A stretch of DNA of 64,000 bases, taken from NCBI RefSeq assembly GCF_008932435.1, contig NZ_WBWE01000011.1:1-64000 (forward strand). Reading direction: 5' to 3'. This document shows, piece after piece, positions 9,113 to 17,838 of the stretch (positions within the stretch are counted from its first letter, which is position 1; every line of letters begins with the position of its first letter). The notes under the pieces were generated by a model that saw nothing but the letters and a program-made list of their open reading frames with translations, was not told where the DNA came from and did not search any database. Made by a program: the position numbers and the translations under genes. The stretch is from Brucella pseudintermedia. GTDB lineage: Bacteria > Pseudomonadota > Alphaproteobacteria > Rhizobiales > Rhizobiaceae.

Positions 9113-10749
9113 TGACCGCCGCACCCGTTCTTGAAATTAAAAACCTGCAAATCGCGCTGCCGAAAGGCGCCGACCGGCCTTATGCCTTGCAAGACCTTTC
9201 ACTCACCATCAATCCCGGCGAGATCGTCTGCCTCGTCGGTGAAAGCGGCTCCGGCAAGTCGCTTTCGGCAGGCGCTATCATGCGCCTTCTGCCGGAACCG
9301 CAAGTGCGCGTGACCAATGGCGTAATCCGCCTTGAAGGCACCGATCTTTATTCGCTCAGCGAAGCCGATATGAAGAAGCTGCGCGGCGACCGCATCGGCA
9401 TGATCTTTCAGGAGCCGATGACTGCGCTCAACCCGCAAAAGACGGTTGGCTGGCAGATCGATGAAGTGCTGCGCCTGCACACGAAGCTTGGCCGCAAGGA
9501 GCGCCGCGCCGCTGTGCTCGACATGCTGGCAGAGGTGAAAATCCCCGACCCGGAATCCGCCTATAACGCCTATCCGCACCAGATTTCCGGCGGGCAGCGC
9601 CAGCGTGTCATGATCGCCATGGCGCTGATCCTGAAACCGCGCCTCATCATCGCCGACGAACCGACCACCGCGCTCGACGTGACCACGCAGGCGCAAATCC
9701 TCAAGCTGATCCGCGACCTGCAACGCGAACACAATACCGGCATCCTGTTCATCACGCATGATTTTGGCGTGGTGGCGGAAATCGCCGACCGTGTGGCCGT
9801 GTTGCGGCTTGGCGAACTGGTCGAAGAGGGTCCGGCAGACACGGTGTTGAACCATCCGCAGCACCCTTACACAAGGGCGCTGATCGCCTCGGTTCCAGCC
9901 CTCACGCCGCCCGAACCGAAACCAGCGGGTGACGCGCAGCCGATCATCCTCAAGGCGAGCGCATTGCGCAAAACCTTCAAGGCGCGTGGCGGCTTGCTTA
10001 CCGGCAAACGCAGCGCCGTGCCCGCCGTGAAGGACCTTTCCTTCGAGCTGCGTCAGGGCGAAACGCTGGGCGTCGTTGGCGAAAGCGGCTCGGGCAAGAC
10101 GACCGTTTCGCGCATCGTGACGCGACTGCTGGAAGCCGATAGCGGCACAGTCGATGTGAATGGCCGCGATTTTCTGAGCGCCAGCCCGCGCCAAGTGCGC
10201 GCCATGCGCAAGGATATCCAGATGGTCTTTCAAGACCCTATGGCCTCGCTCAATCCGCGCCGTCGCGTCGTGGACCTGATCGCACAGGGGCCAATCGTCC
10301 ATGGCGTGCCGAAGGATGAGGCCCACGCGAAGGCACGTGAATTGCTGGAACTGGTCGAGCTTTCGCCTGCCGCCGCCGACCGTTTCCCGCATGAGTTCTC
10401 GGGCGGGCAGCGCCAGCGTATCGGCATCGCCCGCGCACTGGCGCTTGAGCCGCGCATCATCGTGGCCGACGAACCGGTCTCCGCGCTCGACGTTTCGGTG
10501 CAGGCGCAAGTGCTGCGGCTTCTGGCCGATTTGCGCGAAAGGCTGAACCTGTCGCTGCTTTTCGTAACGCACGATCTGCGCGTCGCAGCCCAGCTTTGCG
10601 ACCGCGTCATCGTCATGTCGAAGGGCGAGATCGCGGAAACGGGGCCAACGGCGCAAGTCTTCGCCAACCCGCAACATGAATATACACAGCGCCTGCTCGC
10701 CTCCATCCCCGGCAAGAGCTGGACGCCCCCCCGTTTTGAAAATGCGTGA
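9112..10749 (+). CDS. Fused dual ATP-binding protein (DppD-DppF type)
   Basis: 545-residue double ATPase, equal to DppD and DppF joined in one chain. First domain at about residues 1-260: Walker A GESGSGKS, signature ISGGQRQRV, Walker [13 protein letters not shown]. Second domain at about 280-540: Walker A GESGSGKT, signature FSGGQRQRI, Walker [13 protein letters not shown]. Both halves keep all catalytic motifs and the C-terminal oligopeptide-transporter extension. One gene therefore supplies both sites for the two permeases upstream. Confidence 0.93.
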   Translation: MTAAPVLEIKNLQIALPKGADRPYALQDLSLTINPGEIVCLVGESGSGKSLSAGAIMRLLPEPQVRVTNGVIRLEGTDLYSLSEADMKKLRGDRIGMIFQEPMTALNPQKTVGWQIDEVLRLHTKLGRKERRAAVLDMLAEVKIPDPESAYNAYPHQISGGQRQRVMIAMALILKPRLIIADEPTTALDVTTQAQILKLIRDLQREHNTGILFITHDFGVVAEIADRVAVLRLGELVEEGPADTVLNHPQHPYTRALIASVPALTPPEPKPAGDAQPIILKASALRKTFKARGGLLTGKRSAVPAVKDLSFELRQGETLGVVGESGSGKTTVSRIVTRLLEADSGTVDVNGRDFLSASPRQVRAMRKDIQMVFQDPMASLNPRRRVVDLIAQGPIVHGVPKDEAHAKARELLELVELSPAAADRFPHEFSGGQRQRIGIARALALEPRIIVADEPVSALDVSVQAQVLRLLADLRERLNLSLLFVTHDLRVAAQLCDRVIVMSKGEIAETGPTAQVFANPQHEYTQRLLASIPGKSWTPPRFENA

Positions 10750-10753
10750 AGCC

Positions 10754-12055
10754 ATGCAGAAGATAGAATTTCCACCCTCCATCTGGGCCGCAACCGCACC
10801 CGAACGCATACCCGCCCCCGCGCTCACGAAAGACGCGGAAGCCGATATTGTCATTGTCGGCGGCGGCTTTACCGGGCTTTCGGCGGCACTCCATCTGGCA
10901 AAGCGCGGCAAGCGCGTCATCCTGCTGGAAGGCAAAGCGGTCGGTTGGGGCGCATCTGGGCGCAATAATGGCCAGGTGATCCCGACCATGACCGCCGCCG
11001 AACCGGACGCCATTGCCAAACGTTATGGTGCTTCGGGCGAGCGTTTTGCCCGATTGATCGGCAACAGCGCCGACATATTGTTTTCCATCGTGCGCGATGA
11101 AAACATCGAGGCCGAGGCTGAGCAGAACGGCTGGTTCCAGCCTGCCCATTCGCCGGGTCGGGTGAAGCTGTCGCAAAGTCGCGTGGAAGCGTGGAAGCGC
11201 TTCGGCTTCCCGGCGGAGTTTCTCGACCGCACGGCAACATCGCAGCTATTGGGCAGCGATTTCTGGTATGGCGGCATGTTCAACCCGACCGGCGGTCATA
11301 TCAATCCGCTGGCTTTCGCGCGCGGGCTTGCCGCCGCTGCCGAACGCCACGGCGCGATCATCCACGAGCAAAGCCCGGTCATCTCCTATGCTCAAGCGGG
11401 CGACCATTGGGAAGTCAAGACCGCCAGCGCCACAGTGCGCGCCAAGGGCTTTCTGCTTGCCACCAACGCCTATACAGGCGAACTGCGCGAAGGGCTTGCC
11501 CCGCGCCTCGCCCGCACCATTGTGCCGGTGCTCTCATGGCAGATGGCAACCGCCCCCGTCAGCGACAATCTGCGCGCAACGATCTTGCCCGGCAGGCAAG
11601 CGGTTTCCGACACACGCGGCGACCTGCGCTTCTTCCGCTACGATGCCCGCAACCGGCTGATTACCGGCGGCGTGGTGATGGGCGATTTCAACGTGGCCGA
11701 GCGCGTCAGGCGCAAGACAGCGCGCAACATGGCGGAAGCCTTTCCAGCGCTGGGCGAACCGGAAATCACCCATGTGTGGAGCGGTTATATCGGCATGACA
11801 TGGGATCGTTTCCCGCGTGTCCATCAACTCAGCGCCAATGGCTGGGCTTGGATCGGCTGCAACGGTCGCGGCGTTGCGCTTGGCACATCGCTTGGCCGGG
11901 AATTTGCCCGCGCGCTCGACGGCGAGCCGGTGCAGGAACTTGCCCTTCCCGTCTCGGAACCGGCACCGCTGCCTTTCCACAAGGTCGCCCGAAAAATCGC
12001 ACCGTTCTATCTCGCATGGCTTCGGCGCAAGGATCTTACCGAGCCAAATCTCTAA
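10754..12055 (+). CDS. FAD-dependent oxidoreductase (DAO family, PuuB-like)
   Basis: 433-residue FAD enzyme of the D-amino-acid oxidase/glycine oxidase family. Rossmann motif IVIVGGGFTGLSAALHLAK is near residues 32-50, followed by GWGASGRNNGQ, a segment shared with gamma-glutamylputrescine oxidase-like proteins. The C terminus has GCNGRGVALGT for FAD binding. Start ATG 10754 was preferred, with GTGAAG just before it; ATG 10742, which overlaps the ATPase stop, would add four residues. In the operon it probably deaminates or oxidises an imported amine or amino acid derivative. The substrate is unknown. Confidence 0.8.
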   Translation: MQKIEFPPSIWAATAPERIPAPALTKDAEADIVIVGGGFTGLSAALHLAKRGKRVILLEGKAVGWGASGRNNGQVIPTMTAAEPDAIAKRYGASGERFARLIGNSADILFSIVRDENIEAEAEQNGWFQPAHSPGRVKLSQSRVEAWKRFGFPAEFLDRTATSQLLGSDFWYGGMFNPTGGHINPLAFARGLAAAAERHGAIIHEQSPVISYAQAGDHWEVKTASATVRAKGFLLATNAYTGELREGLAPRLARTIVPVLSWQMATAPVSDNLRATILPGRQAVSDTRGDLRFFRYDARNRLITGGVVMGDFNVAERVRRKTARNMAEAFPALGEPEITHVWSGYIGMTWDRFPRVHQLSANGWAWIGCNGRGVALGTSLGREFARALDGEPVQELALPVSEPAPLPFHKVARKIAPFYLAWLRRKDLTEPNL

Positions 12056-12092
12056 CGCATCTCATTGAATGTTCATGTGAAAGGTCAGGTCC

Positions 12093-12581
12093 ATGAATCA
12101 AATGTCAATTCTCGAACGCCGCCGCATCGAGGCGCTGGTTCTCAAGAATGTCTACGAAGTTATTCGCGAGCGCTCCGGCGAGGAGGAAGCGCAAGCCGCA
12201 ATCGGCGAAGCCGTCAGCCGCTCGGCCATCGAACAGGGCAAGAGCTTTGCCGACGAGCTTGGCCGCACCCCGACCATACAGGATTTTGCCGATATCCAGC
12301 CGCTGTGGACCAAGGAAAACGCGCTGGAAATCGACGTGATTTCGCAGGGCGAGGATCATTTCGATTTCAACGTGACGCGCTGCCGCTATTCGGAAATGTA
12401 CCGCGAGATGGGCCTTGGCCATATCGGCCACTTGCTGTCGTGCAATCGAGACGGCGACTTCTGCATCGGCTACAACCCCGACATGAAGCTGGAGCGCACG
12501 CAGACCATCATGAAGGGCGCAAGCCACTGCGATTTCCGCTACCGCCTCGAAACGAACGACAAGAAAGACGAGGAAGCCTGA
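12093..12581 (+). CDS. L-2-amino-thiazoline-4-carboxylic acid hydrolase family protein
   Basis: 162-residue protein of the ATC hydrolase family (PF14196). Recognisable features are the helical first half, the core TRCRYSEMYREMGLGHIGHL, and two Cys in LLSCNRDGDF and KGASHCDFRY near the C terminus. In Pseudomonas, ATC hydrolase opens the thiazoline ring to give a carbamoyl-cysteine that an amidohydrolase then cleaves. The gene is 37 bp after the FAD enzyme and 1 bp before an M20 amidohydrolase, matching that two-enzyme logic. The real substrate here is unproven; many family members are uncharacterised. Confidence 0.72.
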   Translation: MNQMSILERRRIEALVLKNVYEVIRERSGEEEAQAAIGEAVSRSAIEQGKSFADELGRTPTIQDFADIQPLWTKENALEIDVISQGEDHFDFNVTRCRYSEMYREMGLGHIGHLLSCNRDGDFCIGYNPDMKLERTQTIMKGASHCDFRYRLETNDKKDEEA

Positions 12582-12582
12582 C

Positions 12583-13755
12583 ATGCCGGTTGAAAACTGG
12601 ACTTCAAACCAGATTGAAGAACTGGTCGCATTCCGCCGCGACCTGCACCAGAACCCGGAACTGCTCTATGATGTCAGCCGCACCGCCGAAAAGGTGGCCG
12701 AGGCGTTGCGTGCTGCTGGCGTCGATGAAGTGGTGACCGGCATCGGGCGCACCGGCGTCGTCGGCGTCATTCGCGGCCAGTCCAACCGTTCGGGCCGGGC
12801 CATCGGCCTGCGCGCCGATATGGACGCCCTGCCGATCCTCGAGGAAACCGGCGCGGAATGGTCATCGAAAGTGCCGGGCAAGATGCATGCCTGCGGACAT
12901 GACGGCCATACGACCATGCTTCTGGGCGCTGCCCGCGAACTGGCGCAAAGCCGCGCTTTCGACGGCACGGTTATCGTGATCTTCCAGCCTGCCGAAGAAG
13001 GCGGCGCAGGCGCCAAGGCGATGATTGACGACGGTTTGTTCAAGCGCTGGCCGGTCAACGAAGTCTACGGCATGCACAACCGCCCGAACCTTGCCGTCGG
13101 GCATTTCACCATCAATTCCGGTCCGATCATGGGATCGGTCGATGTGCTGGACATCACCATTGAAGGCGTTGGCGGACATGCGGCCTCGCCGCACCATACC
13201 ATCGACCCCATTCCGGTAACGGCGGCGCTCATTCAGGCGATCCAGACACTGACGGCACGCACTATCGATCCGCTGGATTCCGCCGTGATTTCGATCACCA
13301 CCATTCAGGGCGGCGATGCGTTCAACGTTATTCCGCAGAAAATCCGCTTGACCGGCACGGTGCGCACGCTGCGCGAGGAAGTGCGCGACCATATCGAGGA
13401 GAAGCTCACCCGCGCCGTGCAGGGCATTGCCGATGCTTTCGGAGCCAAGGCGACGCTCGACTACCAGCGCAATTATCCGGTGACCGTCAATCATGAGCGG
13501 GAAACCGAGCTTGCGGCGATTGCCGCCGAAGCCGTTGCAGGCGCGGAGCGCGTCACGCGGGACATGCCCGCAACGCTTGGCGGCGAGGATTTTGCTTTCA
13601 TGCTCAATGAGGTTCCGGGCGCGATGATCAACATCGGCAACGGCCCGAGCGCCAATCTGCACCATCCGAAATATGACTTTAACGATGATGTGATCGCCTG
13701 GGGCTGCTCCTACTGGACAACCCTCGTGCGGCATCGCCTGCCAATCAGCAACTGA
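12583..13755 (+). CDS. M20-family amidohydrolase (hippurate hydrolase/N-carbamoylase type)
   Basis: 390-residue M20D metallohydrolase. Motifs seen: RADMDALPI near residue 80; HACGHDGHTTMLLGAA near 102-117, carrying the metal Cys/His and Asp; FQPAEEGGAGAKAMIDDG near 135 with the catalytic Glu; and the dimerisation domain about 185-295. Such enzymes remove acyl or carbamoyl groups from amino acids. It begins 2 bases after the ATC-hydrolase stop, so the two are almost certainly co-translated. Last gene of the operon; a strong terminator follows. Confidence 0.88.
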   Translation: MPVENWTSNQIEELVAFRRDLHQNPELLYDVSRTAEKVAEALRAAGVDEVVTGIGRTGVVGVIRGQSNRSGRAIGLRADMDALPILEETGAEWSSKVPGKMHACGHDGHTTMLLGAARELAQSRAFDGTVIVIFQPAEEGGAGAKAMIDDGLFKRWPVNEVYGMHNRPNLAVGHFTINSGPIMGSVDVLDITIEGVGGHAASPHHTIDPIPVTAALIQAIQTLTARTIDPLDSAVISITTIQGGDAFNVIPQKIRLTGTVRTLREEVRDHIEEKLTRAVQGIADAFGAKATLDYQRNYPVTVNHERETELAAIAAEAVAGAERVTRDMPATLGGEDFAFMLNEVPGAMINIGNGPSANLHHPKYDFNDDVIAWGCSYWTTLVRHRLPISN

Positions 13756-13794
13756 GCGAACCCCGCCTCTACCGGCGAAATTTGGGTTATGAAT

Positions 13795-13820
13795 GGGCGG
13801 TCCGCTGGACCGCCCTTTTT
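13795..13820 (+). terminator. Terminator of the peptide/amidohydrolase operon
   Basis: GGGCGGTCC, 3-base loop, GGACCGCCC followed by five T; 40 bases past the M20 stop. Confidence 0.85.
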
Positions 13821-14005
13821 CGTCTTTGCGCACAAAGCTGAGATATCAAGTCTAAAACCCCTAGTTTATCCAAGATATCCATAATATAAGGCGCTCCCGA
13901 TAAGCCATCGCGTCATTTCCGATGGGACGGACAACGCATCCCGGACATTGTGAAACGGCTTTCCATCTGGACACGTGTTTCGGCAAAAAGTTGGAACGGA
14001 AATCC

Positions 14006-15451
14006 ATGAATATCGAGTCTGCCTTAAGCGACAGCGCCAATATTTTTGACCTCGCGCCAATCTCCCTGTGGCTTGAGGACTATAGCGGCCTGCGCAGGCA
14101 GTTCGAGGAATGGCGCGCGCAGGGCGTTACCGATCTGGGGGCCTTTTTGCACGAAGATACGAGCCGGCTGCGAATCTGCACCAGCCATATCCGGGTGCTG
14201 AAGGTCAATCGCAAGACGCTTTCGCTTTTCGAGGCCGATAGCGTCGACCATCTGGTCACCAATCTGGAACGCGTGTTCCGCGACGACATGCTGGACCCGC
14301 ATATCGACGAGATGGTGCAGCTGTGGAATGGCGGCAATGCCTTTTCGAGCGATACCATCAACTATACGCTCAACGGCAAACGGCTCGACATTCAGTTGAA
14401 GGGTGTTGTGCTGCCTGGCTATGAGCACACCTGGGAGCGCGTCCTGCTTTCCATCGAGGACGTGACCGCGCGCGAAAATGCCCGTCGCGAGCAGGACCGC
14501 CACAAGCGTCATGCGCAGGGGCTTTTCGAGCATTCGCCGGTTTCCCTCTGGGTCGAGGATTTCAGCCGCATCAAGCAGTTGATGGATGATGTGCGCCAGC
14601 GCGGTATTGTCGATTTTCGCGTATTCACCGACGTGCATCCGGAATTCGTGCGCCAGTGCATGAGCGAAATCCGCGTGCTCGAAATCAATTCCGAAACGCT
14701 TGCCCTCTTTCTCGCGCCCGACAAGAAAACCCTGCTGCAAAACCTGCCGCATATCTTTAAGGATGAGATGGAAGTATCGTTCCGCGAGCAGCTGATCGAC
14801 TTGTGGAACGGCGTTCTGTTCCAGCGCCGCGAAGTGGTCAATTATGCGCTCGACGGCACCGAGCGGCATGTGTTGCTGCAATTCTCGGTCCTGCCGGGGC
14901 ATGAGCAGGACTGGTCGCTGGTGCAGGTCGCCCTCACCGACATCACTGCCCGCAAGAAGGCGGAAGCCTATCTGGAATATCTCGGCAAGCACGATGTGCT
15001 GACGAAGCTGCACAATCGCGCCTTTTATGTCGATGAGCTAAACCGGCTCGAGCGCAAGGGCCATACGCCGATTTCTATCATCATCATCGATCTCAATGGC
15101 CTCAAGGCCGCCAATGATCAATGGGGCCATGCCACGGGTGACGGATTGCTGCGGCGCCTGGGCGAAGTGCTGAATGAGGCTGTGAAGCAGCCGGGCCATG
15201 CGGCCCGCATCGGCGGTGACGAGTTCGCCGTCGTACTGCCCTATGTGGACGAGCGCGGCGCCGAAGCGATGGTCGAGGATATTCAGCGGCTGGTGGATAT
15301 CAACAACCAGTATTATTCGCAGCTCAAGCTCAATCTTTCCATCGGCACCGCCACGAGCCTACCCGGCGAAAAGCTGGAAACCGTCGCCAAGCGCGCCGAC
15401 CTGCTAATGTATGAAAACAAACGCCAGCAATATACGGGCCGCACGATCTAG
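14006..15451 (+). CDS. Diguanylate cyclase with two tandem PAS-like sensory domains
   Basis: 481-residue cytoplasmic protein predicted to make cyclic di-GMP. Two homologous sensory domains are visible: one starting APISLWLEDYSGL (about residues 17-165), one starting SPVSLWVEDFSRI (about 175-315). Each continues with a matching IRVLKVN/IRVLEIN segment. The GGDEF domain covers about 320-478, with intact RIGGDEFAVV at about 402. The usual inhibitory RxxD site just upstream is replaced by KQPG, so product feedback may be lost. No membrane segment. Start ATG 14006 follows GGAACGGA; the frame is open upstream. It shares a CTAG tail with the convergent yigZ-like gene. Confidence 0.85.
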   Translation: MNIESALSDSANIFDLAPISLWLEDYSGLRRQFEEWRAQGVTDLGAFLHEDTSRLRICTSHIRVLKVNRKTLSLFEADSVDHLVTNLERVFRDDMLDPHIDEMVQLWNGGNAFSSDTINYTLNGKRLDIQLKGVVLPGYEHTWERVLLSIEDVTARENARREQDRHKRHAQGLFEHSPVSLWVEDFSRIKQLMDDVRQRGIVDFRVFTDVHPEFVRQCMSEIRVLEINSETLALFLAPDKKTLLQNLPHIFKDEMEVSFREQLIDLWNGVLFQRREVVNYALDGTERHVLLQFSVLPGHEQDWSLVQVALTDITARKKAEAYLEYLGKHDVLTKLHNRAFYVDELNRLERKGHTPISIIIIDLNGLKAANDQWGHATGDGLLRRLGEVLNEAVKQPGHAARIGGDEFAVVLPYVDERGAEAMVEDIQRLVDINNQYYSQLKLNLSIGTATSLPGEKLETVAKRADLLMYENKRQQYTGRTI

Positions 15452-16035
15452 TCGTCGAACTTGATGACGGTCTTGCCGCGCGTCAGATCGGTCACGAGCC
15501 GCGCAATATCATCCTGCACGGCAATGGGCATCGCACCCGTTATCTCGACGCCGGTGCCGGTGAAGTTTTCCTGCGCAATAGCGAGATTTTCGACAGCGGT
15601 GAGACGCGCCTTTAAAAGCGCATGGTCGGAAAAATCGCAGGCGAAATGGAAGCCGACCAGCGGGATGACCTCGGTCTTTTCGGCCTGTCGCAGACAGGTC
15701 GCGGCAGTACCGCCATATGCGCGCATCAAGCCGCCGCTGCCAAGCAGGATGCCGCCGAACCAGCGCGTAACCACAACCACGATGTTGTCGAGCTGCTGGC
15801 CGTCGATGGCTTGCAGGATCGGCTTGCCCGCCGTGCCGCTCGGCTCGCCATCGTCGCTGAACCGATAGTTTTGCCCCATGCGCCACGCCCAGCAATTATG
15901 GTTGGCGGCAAGGTCCGAATGCTCGCTCAAGAAATCCTTCGCCGCCTGTTCGTTCGCAACCGGCGCGGCAATGGCCAGAAACCGGCTCTTCTTGATCTCC
16001 TGGCTGAAGGTTTCGACGCGGCTGATCGTGAACAT
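15448..16035 (-). CDS. YigZ/IMPACT family protein (UPF0029)
   Basis: 195-residue YigZ-family protein. The N-terminal IMPACT domain covers about residues 1-115, with FSQEIKKSRFLAIAAPV and the signature GEPSGTAGKPIL followed by VVVTRWFGGILLGSGGL. The C-terminal domain (DUF1949-like, ferredoxin fold) is about 130-190. Members bind nucleic acid or ribosomes; the exact function in bacteria is unsettled. Its stop codon and that of the upstream GGDEF gene occupy the same four-base palindrome CTAG on opposite strands. Confidence 0.9.
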   Translation of the reverse strand: MFTISRVETFSQEIKKSRFLAIAAPVANEQAAKDFLSEHSDLAANHNCWAWRMGQNYRFSDDGEPSGTAGKPILQAIDGQQLDNIVVVVTRWFGGILLGSGGLMRAYGGTAATCLRQAEKTEVIPLVGFHFACDFSDHALLKARLTAVENLAIAQENFTGTGVEITGAMPIAVQDDIARLVTDLTRGKTVIKFDD

Positions 16036-16168
16036 GGCAATCCCGAAAACAATAACGTTTGCGCCCTAACATTTTCCATTGAGGATGACGACCCCTTCCG
16101 ACTTTCTATCCGGGCGCTAAGATGCTGACGCATCACGCCGGGAAATGCTCAATCGCCGCACGGGCTTG

Positions 16169-16205
16169 ACCAAAACTCGATGAGCCAAACTCATTGAGTT
16201 TTGGT
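16169..16205. promoter_or_regulatory. 17-base inverted repeat upstream of codA
   Basis: Arms ACCAAAACTCGATGAGC and ACTCATTGAGTTTTGGT agree at 15 of 17 positions around a 3-base centre. It lies 105 bases before the codA start. Likely an operator for a dimeric regulator, or a stable RNA hairpin in the leader. Confidence 0.45.
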
Positions 16206-16256
16206 ATTTCCCGCCATTGCGCCCACCGATTATAGGGTATAAGGCAATTGAAAAAT

Positions 16257-16276
16257 GAGCCCTTCTTTTTGGGCTC
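16257..16276 (+). promoter_or_regulatory. Leader hairpin before codA
   Basis: GAGCCC, an 8-base T-rich loop, GGGCTC; 34 bases upstream of the codA start. No T-run follows, so it is not an obvious terminator. Confidence 0.25.
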
Positions 16277-16309
16277 GGTTCTTGCATACCCAGATGAAAG
16301 GTCCCGCCG

Positions 16310-17605
16310 ATGTTCGATTTGATCGTGAGAAACGCCAATCTCCCCGACGGTCGCGAAAAGCAGGACATTCTGGTCAAGGACGGCAAGATTGCCGATATTG
16401 TGCCCTCCACGGGCGAGCATCAGGCGGCACAGGAAATCGATGCAACCGACCGGCTCGTAACCCCGCCTTTCGTCGACCCGCATTTCCACATGGACGCGAC
16501 CCTGTCGCTCGGCCTGCCGCGCCTCAACCGCTCCGGCACGCTTCTGGAGGGCATCGCGCTGTGGGGTGAACTGAAGCCGATGCTGACCGTCGAAGCCATG
16601 GTCGAGCGCGCCCTGCGCTATTGCGATCTGGCCGTCAGCCAGGGCCTGCTGGCAATCCGCAGCCATGTCGATGTCAGCGACCCGCGCCTTCTCACCGCGG
16701 AAGCGATGATCGAAGTGCGCGAGAAGGTGAAGCCTTATATCGACCTGCAACTGGTCGCCTTCCCGCAGGACGGCTATTACCGTTCGCCGGGTGCGGTCGA
16801 TCTCGTCAACCGCTCGCTCGACATGGGTCTCGATGTCGTCGGCGGCATTCCGCATTTTGAACGCACCATGGCTGATGGCGCGGCCTCGCTGGAAGCGCTC
16901 TGCCGCATCGCCGCCGAGCGCGGCCTGCCGGTCGATATTCATTGCGACGAAAGCGACGACCCGATGTCGCGCCATGTCGAAACGCTGGCCGCCGAGACCA
17001 TGCGCTTCGGGCTACAAGGCCGCGTTTCCGGCTCGCATCTCACCTCCATGCACTCCATGGATAATTATTACGTCTCGAAACTCATTCCGCTGATCGCGGA
17101 AGCGAAGATGAACGCAATCCCCAACCCGCTCATCAACATCACGCTGCAAGGCCGCGCCGACACCTATCCGAAACGCCGCGGCATGACACGCGTGCCGGAA
17201 CTGATGGCGGCGGGCATCAATGTTGCTTTCGGCCACGACTGCGTGATGGACCCGTGGTATTCGATGGGTTCCGGCGACATGCTGGAAGTGGGACACATGG
17301 CAATCCATGTCGCGCAGATGACGTCCATCGAAGGCAAGCGGCAGGTTTTCGACGCGCTGACCGTCAACTCGGCCAAGGCGCTCGGCCTCGAAGGCTATGG
17401 TCTCGCCAAGGGCTGCAATGCGGACTTCGTGGTGTTGCAGGCACGCGACCCCATCGAAGCGCTGCGCCTCAAGGCAAACCGCCTCAAGGTCGTGAAGCGC
17501 GGCAAGGTGATCGCCGAAACCCCGCAGCGCGTCAGCACGCTCAATCTCGAAGGCCGTCCGGCATCGGTTGACGGGGCTGATTACGCGCCGATCGGCCAGC
17601 TTTAG
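16310..17605 (+). CDS. codA: Cytosine deaminase (amidohydrolase)
   Basis: 431-residue amidohydrolase closely resembling E. coli CodA over its length. Seen: the metal pair H58-x-H60 in VDPHFHMDATLS, RSHVDVSDPRLL, IDLQLVAFPQDG, VDIHCDESDDPMSR, SGSHLTSMHS, LINITLQGRADTYPKRRG and the metal Asp in FGHDCVMDPWYSMG. CodA deaminates cytosine (and related bases) to uracil for salvage. It precedes a BMP-type nucleoside/nucleobase ABC importer by 233 bp, consistent with uptake and deamination of the same substrate. Strict specificity for cytosine is inferred from similarity. Confidence 0.88.
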   Translation: MFDLIVRNANLPDGREKQDILVKDGKIADIVPSTGEHQAAQEIDATDRLVTPPFVDPHFHMDATLSLGLPRLNRSGTLLEGIALWGELKPMLTVEAMVERALRYCDLAVSQGLLAIRSHVDVSDPRLLTAEAMIEVREKVKPYIDLQLVAFPQDGYYRSPGAVDLVNRSLDMGLDVVGGIPHFERTMADGAASLEALCRIAAERGLPVDIHCDESDDPMSRHVETLAAETMRFGLQGRVSGSHLTSMHSMDNYYVSKLIPLIAEAKMNAIPNPLINITLQGRADTYPKRRGMTRVPELMAAGINVAFGHDCVMDPWYSMGSGDMLEVGHMAIHVAQMTSIEGKRQVFDALTVNSAKALGLEGYGLAKGCNADFVVLQARDPIEALRLKANRLKVVKRGKVIAETPQRVSTLNLEGRPASVDGADYAPIGQL

Positions 17606-17707
17606 AGCCGGTTTCTGTTTTTACTGAATCACCGGAACCGCTCTAACTATTTGTTTTGTCGCATTTTCCAACGCAAAACCGTTTCACAGTTTTGCTGGAA
17701 ATGCTCC
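17604..17707. repeat. Intergenic palindromic repeat (RIME-like mosaic)
   Basis: Starts at the codA stop codon. Outer pair AGAGC...GCTCT encloses a GGTTTC/GGAACC inner arm. A second arm pair follows (GGAGCATTT-type end, with GCAAAACCG against TTTTGC). The layout matches rhizobial intergenic mosaic elements. The copy number in this genome cannot be counted here, but a related unit occurs at 32142-32243. Confidence 0.5.
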
Positions 17708-17838
17708 AGAATCTTCTTGAATTCAAGGCGGTTTGGGCAATGATGGAAATCGTTGCTCATGACGTAAGCACGTCAAAACGAAGCAACCGGCTGCGCGCAC
17801 CCGCGCGCCGAAAACACACATGAGGGGTCCCTGACCAA

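Noticed and set aside
9199-11019. 606-codon minus-strand frame opposite the fused ATPase and FAD gene
   Set aside because: Antisense shadow; the plus-strand proteins carry both Walker motif sets.
16036-16309. Purine or pyrimidine riboswitch upstream of codA
   Set aside because: The conserved loop residues of known purine or preQ1 switches are absent; only inverted repeats are seen.
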